NCBI RefSeq assembly: GCF_000485595.1
Contig: NW_014577303.1
Span: forward strand, 153,779 to 217,778
DNA from: Priapulus caudatus
Taxonomy: Eukaryota > Priapulida > Priapulimorpha > Priapulimorphida > Priapulidae
DNA length: 64,000 nt
Direction of reading: 5' to 3'
Shown one piece after another: positions 1 through 11,099 of this stretch (its first letter is position 1; each line of letters opens with the position of its first letter). Made by a program: the position numbers and the translations under genes. The notes below the pieces were generated by a model, which did not search any database, was not told where the DNA came from, and was given only the letters and a program-made list of their open reading frames with translations.

Positions 1-242
1 TGACAACGAATGCATAGCGTTGGTCCAGCGCGCTCGACGAACGAGTAACGAATGCTGACGCACACCCAGCGAACGACAACGCACTGGCCAAAATTGCTAA
101 TTTTTCAGTGCGCGGGCCGTGCGTCGTGTATGTGTGACTGGGGCAGCAATTTTGGCCAGTGCGTTGTCGTTCGCTGGGTGTGCGTCAGCATTCGTTACTC
201 GTTCGTCGAGCGCGCTGGACCAACGCTATGCATTCGTTGTCA
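1..242. repeat. 98-bp perfect inverted repeat (foldback) at Harbinger 5' side
   Basis: Bases 1-98 are the exact reverse complement of 145-242, with a 46-base spacer at 99-144. The left arm may continue beyond the window edge. The same palindrome, slightly altered, recurs at 6240-6428, again just upstream of a Harbinger transposase, so it probably belongs to the element rather than to the host. The spacer motif (cagtgcgcgggccgtgcgtc) is found a third time near 8158-8200, at the far side of the second copy, which fits a terminal or subterminal transposon sequence. Which base is the true element end cannot be told here. Confidence 0.85.
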
Positions 243-408
243 TTCGCTCGTACGCGTCGTGTGCGTCGGGATTTTTGTGCATGCACAAAATTGTGCGCGG
301 AGCTCGACGCATGAATGTACACGCCAGAAGGACGCCAGACACGCGCAGAGCGCGCTGGACCAACGCCAAACACACACATGCTGGGTATTCGTTGTATGTT
401 CGTCGGCT

Positions 409-612
409 GAGGGGTAGCGAACACCTAGCGCACACCTAGCGCACACATAGCGCACACCTAGCGTGCTTCTAACGCATGTCCAACGAACATGCAGCAAATA
501 TGGGCGTGCTGAACGAGTGCTGAACGAGTGCTGAACGAGTCTGTAGCGCGCCCAGCGTTCTTCTAGCGTGTTCCTAGCGTGTACGCAGCGTGTAGCCATG
601 GGGTATATAAAC
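409..612 (+). promoter_or_regulatory. Harbinger 5' leader: tandem short repeats and TATA box
   Basis: Short tandem motifs lie between the palindrome and the transposase start: four units of a gcgcacacctag type at about 418-465, three units of gaacgagtgct at about 510-540, then several tagcgtg-type units. A good TATA box (gggtatataaac) lies at 600-611, about 100 bases before the transposase ATG at 712. Inferred role: subterminal binding sites plus the transposase promoter. The second copy at 6.5 kb lacks this whole block. Confidence 0.55.
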
Positions 613-711
613 GGGTCCCGCCCCACCTCCTCATCATCACTTCTCCTCCTGACCCTCATGGGTGATGACAGAGATTACTGCTGATCGTGTCTAGAAGAAC
701 CACCTCAGAAG

Positions 712-1425
712 ATGGAGGATCTCGACAGGCTGCGACTACAATACGAAATCGCGGTTCTCCAACATCAGCAGAACCTCATGGAACTGGCACTTCACCAAGT
801 CCATGTCATCAGGAGAAGGAGAAAGAGAAGAGGTCAACGGAAGTTCTGGGTCCGACCGTGGATCGGTAGGTGACGACAGTTTGGCCTGTATGACCAGCTA
901 CTTGTTGAACTCCGTAACGAAGACCAGGCAGCCTTCAAGAACTTCATGCGGATGCCCCCCGAGATGTTCGACGAGCTGCTAATCAGTGTGGGTCCGAGGA
1001 TCACCAAGACCCTGGCCTGAAGCTTGCCCTCACTCTGCGGCATCTTGCCTCTGGGACCAAATATTACTCAATGTCCTATGGGTGGAGGGTGCCTCACAAC
1101 ACCATATCCCTGCTCATCCCAGAAGTGGGCCAGGCCATCATCGATGTGTACAAGGATGAGGTGATGAATTGTCCCACCACTCCTGAGAAATGGCGTGCCA
1201 TATCTAACAAGTTCATGGAGAGGTAGAACTTCCCCCATACCTGTGGTGCACTTGATGGCAAGCACGTCAACTGCAAGTGTCCTCCAAACAGTGGTTCTCT
1301 ATACTACAACTACAAAGGGTTCTACTCCGTTGTCCTCATGGCGCTCGTGAATGCTGATTACAAGTTTATCTGGGCAGACATCGGCGGTATGGGATCAGCA
1401 TCAGACGCTAGTGATACGAACGTTA
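712..1425 (+). pseudogene. PIF/Harbinger transposase, broken copy 1
   Basis: Remnant of a PIF/Harbinger (HARBI1/ALP1-like, DDE_Tnp_4 family) transposase, a nuclear enzyme that moves its element by cut and paste. The likely start is ATG 712 (MEDLDRLRLQYEIAVLQ), which leads to a basic RRRRKRRGQRKFWVRPWIG segment and a TGA at 871. The reading then continues in other frames through FKNFMRMPPEMFDELL, LKLALTLRHLASGTKYYSMS, and GALDGKHVNC, whose first catalytic Asp is at 1254-1256. Next comes FIWADIGGMGSASDA, with the second Asp at 1377-1379. Breaks visible: frameshift near 868, a small deletion with TGA near 1018, and a TAG at 1224-1226 where family members have Trp. Homology stops at about 1415, so the region with the third acidic residue is missing. 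The family is clear from motif order; the copy cannot encode an active enzyme. Confidence 0.9.
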
Positions 1426-1529
1426 TTGTGATTGTGGCCTTTTCATGTTACTTGCACATGCACCAAGGTGCGATGCAGAAAGACAGAGGGAAAGCTAATA
1501 TCAACAGAAATAACGCCCGCCGATGTTTA

Positions 1530-1801
1530 GGGGCCCGTTGTCAGAAACAAAATTAGTCTTAACATTTGTCTTAACATTAACTTCCACTCGTTAACCGTTG
1601 ACAGTAATGTTACGAGAACGAAAAATCTTCGCAAATATCCTTTTAACATTACGAGAGCCCAGATCCTCTCGTAACTTTAATATTAAGTTGAAAATAACAC
1701 ATTTACACTACGAATTACAATTATAGTGATATTATATTTTATAATAATGAATAAAATGATTATTATTTATTAACTTTACGATGTTTCTGACAACGGGCCC
1801 C
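1530..1801. mobile_element. 272-bp MITE with perfect 19-bp terminal inverted repeats
   Basis: The ends ggggcccgttgtcagaaac (1530-1548) and its exact reverse complement (1783-1801) enclose AT-rich DNA with no coding capacity. The element lies just beyond the truncated end of Harbinger copy 1. Flanks share only AG on each side, so a target duplication is not secure. The superfamily is unassigned; GGGGCC-starting ends occur in several invertebrate DNA transposon families. Confidence 0.85.
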
Positions 1802-3874
1802 AGGTGTACGACAGATGAGTAATTTCACCTCTCCTATGGCAAATACTTACGCAGAAATCGTTAGAAGGAATCGGTGTAAACTCGAAATCAAGGATCGCAG
1901 CCACCACAGACTCTTGGACCGTTCAATAACAAAATTACACATTAAATAAACACAAATTGTGTTTACTACCAAAGTCGTAAACAGTTATTGCTTTCAATCG
2001 GCTAATAATTTCATATAAATGCTGTTCAAATTCTCTTAAACAACACACCTGACGCACGGACGCCACAGTGTACAATATAGAAATTTGCACTTGTATCTTT
2101 GCACTCTATCTATATCTATAGTGTCACTAGCTTCTAGTTATGGTTTAAGTAGTTTTTTAGTTTCACTATACTCAGTTTTATGAGTTCTTTGTCTTTTGTG
2201 AGTTTGTTCACAGTGTCGTGTGTGCGGTACGTTTGTGTGTTATAGATGAGTATTTGAACGGAATATACGTGGAATTATTAGGCGATAGTACGCACATAAG
2301 CATTTAAACACTTAAACTGGTAGCAAATGCAATTTTTGTTTATTTATTTTTATTTTATTATTGAAACGGCCCCAGTGCTTGTGCTCGCAGTTACATCGTA
2401 GGCGCCTTTTACTGACGGTCGGCACATCTTGTAGGTCAAACCTATGCACATGTTACCCAACTAAATGCTATAGTAAGAAGCTCGAGTATATGTATTCTGT
2501 CATGTATACGGGACAGTACGTGTTTGCGGTTACCTAATTGTTTGTGCTATGAATGAATACTTCAAATAGAAGTCGCCGTACAAAAGATGTTACGCGTATG
2601 CTATCACGTTGAGTGTACCGAACCGCCTGTAGGAGAATTGCATAGCTAATATGATCCTTGTGCTGACGCCTTAAATAAGTAAGAGAGAATATGGTCATTT
2701 CGACCAATCGGATCGTGACCTGAATGTACCCTGTATCACAGTTGCGTGGTTGTCATAAGGGACGGATACTGAATAGAAGGGGAGATTGCGGCGAATATAT
2801 GCACAGTTACCACATTAGCAACAGCGTGCATTTGCTAAAGGTTGCAATATACGCAAGTACGCGGAATAAAATGCAGTAAAATGCGATTCTGTTATTATAT
2901 TAAGATTTTAGTGTTCGGTTACCGCCATTAAATAGGATTCTGACGCCGTTAATACTAAAAATTCTTTCGATTGAAATTTACTTTGATTAATATTGACGCG
3001 ATTACAGTGTTTCACTCTTGTCCGTACCAACCTCATTCCCAAATTGATGCGCCAACTACATTAACTGTCTACGCCAGTGGCTCTTTGCAGCGGAATGTAA
3101 ACTTAAGCGGGCACGTTGCAACCATAACAGTAATCTATTTGTAATTGATTTCCTCTCCCAAGATACTTTCCGGCGAAGAGGTGTGCTTATAGGGTGATAA
3201 TCGCTAATGGTTTCCTAACCTACCCGGGTATCAAGGAAATTCGCTTCCTCTGCATGAATAACGATCAGCTGGGCAAAGACGCTTCAAGTTATAGCTAAAT
3301 GCGTCTTCGTCGCAGATGGTTGAATGCATCTAGACCGTCGGTTCGTTATTATACATTAGTAAAGCAGGTTTGTGAACCAATTATTGTACATTAATTTTGA
3401 GGATACAAACAGGATATGCGGCCAGATGGTAGGGCGCGTCCTCAGGTAACCGTTGTAGATATGGGGCCAAGCTCAGAATTAGTCTGTGACGGAAATAGCG
3501 TCCGTTTTCCAAGATCAATATGTATGCAGGCCATGAAAAATCCATAGGGATGTCACGGCCGCAGTACGCATTACATTTAGCTTAAGACGGCACTAAAACA
3601 TAGACTGAATCGTTACGGGGATTATCTTGAAGATTGGCTCCAATTTAATTCACATGCGATGGTTAGTTACCGTCGGTCTTTACAATTACATTATTTCATG
3701 CATGCGATTCGCCATTTCAAGAAATCATCCGCCCGCACTATACTGGCTGTGCACTTTTGAAGGTTACGTTAATTTGGTAATAGCCTCATTCTAACATTTA
3801 TATGTATACCAAATGGTCATACTGCTTGGACTGCGCAACGCTAGTTCGGCGCTTTAGCATGGCTTATACTAGGA

Positions 3875-3877
<3 letters not shown>
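1802..3877. other. Unassigned AT-rich DNA
   Basis: I see no recognisable gene, RNA or transposon in this 2-kb stretch, and no open frame long enough to suggest coding. It precedes a TA microsatellite. Confidence 0.5.

Positions 3878-3916
<39 letters not shown>
3878..3916. repeat. (TA)n microsatellite
   Basis: About 19 uninterrupted TA units. Confidence 0.95.
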
Positions 3917-3923
<7 letters not shown>

Positions 3924-4126
3924 GCGCCTCTACATTTACTATGAATACATGATGTTGGCAGTGAAACGTCCTGTTCAAATTAAGCGATCATATATCCGAA
4001 ACATGAAGATATTCTATGTATCAAGAGCGTATAAAGAAGGTAAAATTATATATTCCTATGAGCAACGTTGCAATAAGCGGCTCATTGGGTTTTGTGCTGC
4101 CGGGAAAGATTCACACAGCTGGTGGT

Positions 4127-4531
4127 GGTGTACCGTAGTATTTGGACGCTCGCCCGAAACTGGACGCTCTTAAATGCGCATGCGCGCAGGCGCGTCTTGT
4201 TTTGCAAGGGTGCACACAGCGCATGCGCAGCATGCGCAGTAGTCATCTGCGCATCTTGCCCCTCGACACGGTCGTAATAAACAAACATGGCGGACTTCCC
4301 GGTCACTGATGGAAACATTTGATTGAAACAATTTGCAATATGTAGTAAATTAGTAAGACTGTGCTATGTGTGTCAGGTTACAAGGCGAAACAAAAAGAAA
4401 ACAAAAGAGCATGGCTACTATTTCCTACGGCCGTGCAAAACAATTCAAACAAAATTCAAACAAGAGCAAAACAAAAGAGCATGCCTACGGAGCGTCCAAA
4501 TATTACGAGCGTCCAAATACTACGGGACACC
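4127..4531. mobile_element. 405-bp MITE-like element, 26-bp TIRs with TGGACGCTC motifs
   Basis: The left end GGTGTACCGTAGTATTTGG (from 4127) continues into ACGCTCG to 4152 and is mirrored at 4506-4531 with one mismatch in 26. Both ends carry a second TGGACGCTC copy just inside. The interior holds two direct copies of aaaacaaaagagcatg (about 4396 and 4469), CpG-rich NRF1-like motifs and an ATGGCGG motif. No coding sequence is visible. Flanks do not show an obvious target duplication. Confidence 0.75.
4175..4293. promoter_or_regulatory. Cluster of NRF1-like (GCGCATGCGC) motifs and YY1-like ATGGCGG
   Basis: TGCGCATGCGC occurs at 4175-4185, GCGCATGCGCAG at 4219-4230, CATGCGCAG at 4231-4239 and CTGCGCAT at 4247-4254; ATGGCGG lies at 4287-4293. 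NRF1 and YY1 motifs of this form are typical of CpG-type animal promoters. They lie inside the MITE-like element 4127-4531, so they may be transposon sequence with incidental or co-opted promoter potential. No downstream coding exon was recognised. Confidence 0.45.
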
Positions 4532-4599
4532 TGCTCCTGCGTTGCTAACGTCAACGCTGCCGCCATCTGTGGTTGCTTAAAATCTATCATTTACCGATT

Positions 4600-4903
4600 G
4601 ACCAATCAGCGTGTGCGGTGGACAGCCTCGTTTTGTCCCCTGCACCTTCCTTTGTGTTGCTGATCACTTGGTAGTTGCTCGTTTCTTGGTCGTCGTCAAA
4701 AATTGCTTTCCGCCCGCCAACCCCTCGATCGCCGCGGGTTTGCTCCCACGTATTATTGTAAACCTCGCGTGGTTACCATGGTAACCGTCTGAAGTATCAA
4801 GTATTCAGGCCTCTCGTTCCCATTGTAACCATATTCACATTTGTGTTTTTCGTTACCATGGCAACCGCAGATTTTCAATCAACTGCACGGTTGCCATAGT
4901 AAC
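4600..4903. promoter_or_regulatory. Promoter-like stretch: CCAAT box and four RFX X-box palindromes
   Basis: A CCAAT box (gaccaatcagcg) is at 4600-4611. Four 14-mers matching the RFX X-box form GTTNCCATNGYAAC follow: GTTACCATGGTAAC (4772-4785), GTTCCCATTGTAAC (4816-4829; the weakest), GTTACCATGGCAAC (4852-4865) and GTTGCCATAGTAAC (4890-4903). RFX factors bind such sites in promoters of ciliary and other genes. The starts are 44, 36 and 38 bases apart. No gene could be assigned on either side, so the function is inferred from motifs only. Confidence 0.6.
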
Positions 4904-6237
4904 CACGTTCTCGCATTATGCTGTATGTTTATATGTTCAACAATTTGAAAGTTTTATAATATATGTCGAGCAATAAGCTTGGCCATTGTCGACCATATCC
5001 CATGTTTTTGTGTTTTTCCTGGCAGCATAAATATCCTTCTTTATACGCTCTTGCATGTATATATCCGAACTTTAGAACAGACTCTTTTCAAGCCACACCT
5101 GGCAAACATTGCTAGAGGCGCGTGGAGGCCGGCTGAATACCAGCCACACCATCGTAGTTGAAATTTTATGTTATACTCTTCCAACTGGTGTGTGATAAAT
5201 ATTCACACGTGTTACTATTTTAGTCTCCCCTGCGACAAGTTTTATTACACACCTACTCAATTCGTCATCAACTGCGATGGAAGCGGACAATGAGAACGTA
5301 ATTATAATAAAATTTAACACACCGAAAACAGGAAATCTTTTACAGGTTTGACAATTATGATCATTAATGTAAGACATATCTGCAATTAATTGGTAACATT
5401 TTCTAGATTCGTCACGTTTACGGGAATTATACTAACCTGTGGAGGACACAATTAAGCTATTATATAGAATTTAAACAACTCTATCGCACGTTTATAATGA
5501 ATATTGCAATCTTTAAAAAAAAACATCGCAATAAGGGTTCTTGAGTAATCTGTATACAGCTTACATCAGATTGACCTGATTTATATATATGTTATTATAC
5601 TTCGTTGCAGTCGGTACTATTAATATAAGTTTAATCTTTCATGCAGGATGTATAACTATTTACTACGCTATTTGACTAACGCATTTACTACTAGTTTTGT
5701 TGCTATATCTAATAATTTGTACACAAAATATTAATTGTAGTCAATCGTATCACTCGTTAATATTCTAGGATGCATGTTATTTATTCCAAAGCTACTGTCG
5801 AATTAAATCTAGAATTATGATACAGGTCCAGAATCCTTTATCTGGAACTTTTTTGACGTTGTTAAAACAAGTGAAACAATCATCAACGCAGCATCACAAA
5901 AGGGGACGACACAACACAACCGACGACTCATACACTCTCGGATCAGACGTTATAGGCTTCGGGTCACATTTGTCGTCACTCGAGTCTGTCGTGCAGCCGA
6001 GTGACGCTCAACGTAAGAATTTTCACTTCACAGCTTTTCGAATTTTAGAATTACTGATAAAGGGTCGTGTACCGGGAGACGCGGGAGTAGATTAAAATCG
6101 TTTCGATCTCGTTTCGAATCACAGCTACTCGATTAACAATACCATAGCAAACGCAATTATAAACGCTTATTCGTTGCCATCTTTGCATCACAAGAGTTCT
6201 TGATGCTGATCGATGCTTCTGTGTCTTGCTGTGTGTT
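4904..6237. other. Unassigned DNA between X-box cluster and Harbinger copy 2
   Basis: Mostly AT-rich. An open frame at 5817-6095 (+), 92 codons from an ATG, has no recognisable domain and no splice or promoter context that I can support, so it is not called as a gene. Confidence 0.4.
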
Positions 6238-8205
6238 GTTGCGCTCGACGAACGAGTAACGAATGCTGACGCACACCCAGCGAACGACAACGCACTGGCC
6301 AAAATTGCTAATTTTTCAGTGCGCGGGCCGTGCGTCGTGTATGTGTGCATGACTGGGCCAGCAATTTTGGCCAGTGCGTTGTCGTTCGCTTGGTGTGCGT
6401 CAGCATTCGTTACTCGTTCGTCGAGCGCGCTGGACCAACGCTATGCATTCGTTGTCATTTGCTCGTGCGCGTCGTGTGCGTCGGGATTTTTGTGCATGCA
6501 CAAAATTTTGCGCCGACCTCAGACGACCTCCTCCGACCCTCATGGGTGATGACAGAGTTTACTGCTGATCGTGTCTAGAAGAACCACCTCAGAAGATGGA
6601 GGATCCCGACAGGCTGCGACTACAATACGAAATCGCGGTTCTCCAACATCAGCAGAACCTCATGGAACTGGGCACTTTAACCCACCGTCCATGTCATCAA
6701 GGAGAAGGAGAAAGAGAAGAGGGTCAACGGAGTTCTGCGGGTTTCCGACCGTGGATGCTCTAGGTACGACAGTTGTTGGCCTGATATGACCCCATGCTAC
6801 TTTTGAACCTCCGTAACACGAAGACCGAGGCACCTTCAAGAACTTCATGGCGGCATGCCCGCTCCGAGATGTTCGACGAGCTCTTAATCAAGTGTGGGTC
6901 CGAGATCATGCCAATGACCCTGGCCTGAAGCTTCGCCCTCACTCTGCGGCATCTGCCTCTCGGACCAATATTACTGCATGTCTCTATGCGTGGAGGGTGC
7001 CTCACAACACCATATCCCGCTCATCCCAAGAAGTCGGCCGACAGGCCATCATCGTATGTGTAACAAGGATGAGGGATGAAGAGTTGTCCCACCGACTCCC
7101 TAAGTGGAAAATGGCGTGATCATCTAACAAGGTTCATGAGAGGGTGGAAACTTCCACCCATACCTGGTGCACTTGATGGCAAGCACGTCAACTGCAAGTG
7201 GTCGCCGCAAAGCAGTCGGTTCTCTATACTACAACTACAAAGGGTTCTACTCCGTTGTCCCTCATGGCGCTCGTGAATGCTGATTACACAGTTTACTGGG
7301 CAAGACATTGCGGTATGGGATCAGCATCAGAAGCGCTGATATACAATGCCTCTGAGGCTGAAAGGAATGCCGTTGAATGATGTTAAGTCTAGGCTTCCCT
7401 GATACCCAACTCCTCTTCCCAACGACAACCAGGACTGTGCCCTGCCTTCTTTGTCGGCAACGAGCCTTCGCCCTACGACCCAATCATGATCGAAGCCCGT
7501 ATCAGCCTCCGGGCATGAAACGCGGTCGGACTGCGGCATCTTTGAACCGCCGGCTTTCCCGGAGGCCAGGAGGGTCGTAGAAAATGCCGTTCGCAATCCT
7601 GCCAACCGTTTCCAGTTCTCCTGAGCACGATGCAGCAGGAGCCCCGAGACCGTCAAGCTCATTGTTACAGCATGCATGATCCTCCAACAACCTGATGAGG
7701 ACCCGGTAAGTTTCAGTGATATCAGAACCAGCAGCTTGAACCGTGACCAAGACAATGGGTCGTGACTACGTCCCAGGAGCGTGGAGAACTGGGCATTAAC
7801 CTGGCAGACACCCGCGTAGTCCACCTGGCAGCAACACCTCCACAAGGAAGGAAAGACAGCAGAGGAACCTCCATCTAATGTCACTGGCCCAACTCGCGAA
7901 GCCGGTCAGTTCCATGGCAAGACAGGATGATATAGACAAAAACACATAACATCATAACACATAACATACTGCCGGCTGGCTGTATCGCTGGCTGTGCGTT
8001 GAATGCGCGTGCATGCGAGTGCATGCGCTGACCATCGCGTCCGCGCGCAGCAAACGACGCTGTGCATTCGTTGTCAACTCGCTAGCTTCTCCCAAATCCG
8101 GACAAAAGTTGGACGCACAAACGACGCACTGATCTATTTTCCATTTTTTGATTAATTTTCAGTGCGCGGGCCGTGCGTCGTGTATGTGTGACTGGGGTGT
8201 GTGGG
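6238..8205 (+). mobile_element. PIF/Harbinger element, degenerate copy 2
   Basis: The copy starts with the same foldback as 1-242 (arms about 6240-6309 and 6359-6428). It then has the broken transposase and ends around 8205, where the foldback spacer motif reappears in the same orientation (about 8158-8200). Relative to copy 1 it lacks the block matching about 300-635, including the tandem motifs and TATA box. It keeps the 3' coding region that copy 1 has lost. Exact ends and target duplication could not be fixed. Confidence 0.75.
6596..7624 (+). pseudogene. PIF/Harbinger transposase, broken copy 2
   Basis: This is the same transposase as at 712-1425, starting at ATG 6596 (MEDPDRLRLQYEIAVLQHQQ). 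It is broken by many one- and two-base indels, so the protein is spread over all three frames. Visible pieces in order: the N-terminal coil; a basic RRRRKRR-like run; the GALDGKHVNC region near 7169-7200 with the first Asp; LMALVNADY; GMGSASEA; NDNQDCAL and FALRP near 7420-7485; and finally RRVVENA near 7571-7591, which supplies the third acidic residue (Glu) of the DDE triad. Translation ends at TGA 7622. More of the family's length is preserved than in copy 1 but no frame is usable. Single-base indels outnumber substitutions, which is also what an unpolished long-read assembly would give. Confidence 0.88.
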
Positions 8206-9242
8206 TGTGGTGTGGGGTTAGCTAGGCCGTAGTAAGTGTTTTTGCAACATTAGAGGGCATCCATAGGCAGCTGACCGGAATAAGCATGACACAAAGATTA
8301 ATTCGAAATATAGATTATAGATAATATAGATATAGAAAATTTCAGTGTATACACAACAGACACATTTGTCATGGTAAATGACTACATATTTAAGGTCCAG
8401 CTAGAGTTCACTCGAAACTTTTGTCAGCTAAATTATGCCAATTTTCTAGCAAGTTGTCGCACCCCGGTTCACACACAAACACGACGTACCGCTTACCAGT
8501 ACTACAGTACACTTGAGATAATTATGACATAATTTCTCGACAATTCCAATCTTGCTTTTTATGCGTTCCAGACATATATATGGTAGATATCTGTCCAATG
8601 CAGATTAGTCTACTTGAGTGCCGAATATTAACCACACACACAAAATGAGAAAACGTCCTTTTCCAGAGACAAAATAGTGCAACGGCGGAAGGCTACTGTT
8701 GTGGGCCCGTTATACTGCTAGCTACGCTGCGCCCATCACGACGCTATGTTTTTTTTATGTCAAAAATCAAATCCACGTAATAAAAAGTCAGTCTGGGATA
8801 GCTGTTGTGAATACTAAGCCCTCCAAAACGGTCGTAATCACGGGTAAAATCTTTTAGCTTACAGCAAAAAAAACGGCGCGATCAAATTAAGCCAGTTATA
8901 GCCTGCTTGGCTAATTAAAACAACCACTGAAGCACAGTAATCAAGCCCCTGATCGCTAAACAGTTGCCTCAGATAGCAACCAAGAGGACTACCGGTAGGC
9001 TGCGCGGGTGTGACGTATGGAAACGCACTCGAGGTAAGCACCCCCGTGGGGTTTCGCTGTAGCTATAGCTACGAAACACGCATATCGCAACGCGGGCGAG
9101 CAATTTGGATAATTGCACAGCACTAATTACAAGATGTATCTGCAGAATTTTTTTTCATTCATTTCATTCTCGTGTTTCAGCTACTTAACTGTGCACCTCC
9201 AACACTACCGACAAACTCACTGTATACATCTTGTACGCATGC
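8206..9242. other. Unassigned DNA
   Basis: A GT-rich start (about 8195-8215) is followed by AT-rich DNA without recognisable genes. No open frame here looks coding. Confidence 0.4.
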
Positions 9243-9255
9243 TCGCGCGCGCGCG

Positions 9256-9292
<37 letters not shown>

Positions 9293-9326
9293 GCACGCAC
9301 GCACGCACACACGCACACACACACAT
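9243..9326. repeat. (CG)n/(CA)n/(GCAC)n compound microsatellite
   Basis: A short alternating CG run passes into about 17 AC units, then GCAC units and mixed CA. Open frames of alternating Thr-His here are repeat artefacts. Confidence 0.95.
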
Positions 9327-10050
9327 ATGCATGCTTAACATTTTGTCGTTGTGTACAGGTACACATTTTGTGCAGTATTTCCGTGTCTTGTGTTGGGAGA
9401 CGCATGTTTTGTCACCACTAAATTGCGTAGATGATTGCAGTTTACTCTTTCTACATGATATTCGTAGGTGATCTATCCTTTTTCATACTTATCTCAAAGT
9501 TCAACCCCGCTGTACGTTGTCAAGATTATATAGTGCTTCTATAAGGCAGTATACGCCAGGAAGGATACGCAAAAATGTACAATTTTAGAATTATTGCGTT
9601 TCACCAGCCTCTACTATGTACGCCCCAAGGTTGTAGAACATTATTTCGAAGTGTCAATCGCGAAATGCGACGATGGATACCGTCTTTAATAATATATATG
9701 AATCGGTCACCACGATCATTAAATAGTTATATCGTGCTTACCGCTAAGTAAACAAACCTGATTTATAAATAATTTGGTTTAGTTTCATATACGCTAACGA
9801 GTGTACATAACTACTCAGCCAGTGATGGATAAGTTATAAGTCCGCACATTGTGTTGACCTATATATGATGCTTATACGCATCTATGTCGAACAAATTATT
9901 TCACGCCCACAGTAGATTTGCAATATTTTATGTTCTGACGTTATAATAACTTATTGCAAGTATACAGATATTTAGAGTTGTACCATGTCCTAAACGATGC
10001 TACGGCAGTATGAGATATACAGCTTCTCGGTTCATGTTCATCATTTTTAG
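9327..10050. other. Unassigned AT-rich DNA
   Basis: Nothing recognisable as a gene or repeat. Confidence 0.4.
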
Positions 10051-10445
10051 TTCACGTTGGCATCGTCAAGATGAGCTATTGCCATGGGGCGTCGTCCGTC
10101 GTACGTTCGTCCGTCCGTCAAAATTTGGCTACGGTCAACGATAACTTGAGAACCGTTTGACCCACGTGTTTCAAATTGCATACAGTTGTTACTCCTATGG
10201 GAGAGATGTGAACGTCCTATTTTGGAGCACGCCAGTTGACCTACTTTCGAGCCATGCACGCCCACTTTTAGGCAAAAATGGAAATGGCCATAACTCAGTT
10301 CAGGTTCAACGGATTTTGCTCATTTTTGGTATGTGAATGAATAAGGACTTGCCCCAAAACATATCACACGGGTTTTGATATTTTTTTAAATTATGCAAAT
10401 TAGGTAGATTAGGTCAACCTACTTTGGAGTCATTATAAACTGCGT
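10051..10445. repeat. Probable dispersed repeat with GTCC-rich core
   Basis: The segment contains cgtccgtccgtcaaaattt at about 10110 and taacttgagaaccg at about 10143, then hydrophobic-looking text without coding features. The combination of GTCC tandem units followed by this phrase resembles a repeat I associate with several marine invertebrate genomes. There is only one copy in the window, so the call rests on memory of the motif rather than on internal evidence. The minus-strand open frame 10047-10265 is not considered a gene. Confidence 0.3.
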
Positions 10446-11020
10446 GTTTACTGCAGGGGAGGGGGTAGCGAGATGCGAGATTCGAGGAGATAACTTGTGG
10501 TTGCGTACCCACTCGTACGGTCGTACCTTTGACCAAAATAACAGAAAAATGTCAATCTGGTTAACAACTGGTTAACAACTCTACTGGTTACTGGTAAGGT
10601 TAACAACTCTACAATCATGCCTACGTGTAATATTGTGTTTTAGATTCTTCATTACAGTAATTTAACTGGAATCTTTTATTGTTTTTCTTTGCGCGATAAT
10701 CGAAAACCAAAATGGCGATCATTTAGGCGTAGCGCCACATCTCTCGCCCAGATTTCAGACTTTCAGATCTAAAACATTTATTTTCGCATCAAAAACTACG
10801 CATATATAATTATCAAGAGTATATAATGGGAGATATGGTATACAATGGTGGTGAACTATAGTGTCATTGACACTTTTATTGGATAAAGCAACGCTCCGCT
10901 AATGTTCAATATTGACATATCTGGCATTTTACACGGTATTGGATCCAGTCGGCCTCGCACGAGCAACGTGGATAACGGACATGACGTTGTGCTAATCACG
11001 GATCATGTGAATTCACAAAG
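10446..11020. other. Unassigned DNA with short direct repeats
   Basis: A G-rich patch is at about 10455. Three ggttaacaac units lie at 10559-10612 (ctggttaacaactggttaac, then ggttaacaactctac). No gene was seen. Confidence 0.4.
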
Positions 11021-11095
11021 ACACACGCGCATGCACGCCGCACACGCACACACACACGCCCGCTCTCACACATACACACACGCTCGCACTCACGA
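11021..11095. repeat. CA-rich simple sequence
   Basis: Interrupted CACA, CACG and CTCA units; no coding value. Confidence 0.9.
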
Positions 11096-11099
11096 ACGA

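Noticed and set aside
4285-4321. ATG at 4287 as the start of a coding exon
   Set aside because: The frame (MADFPVTDGNI) stops after 11 codons and no clear splice donor was found; the ATGGCGG is more simply a YY1-like motif.
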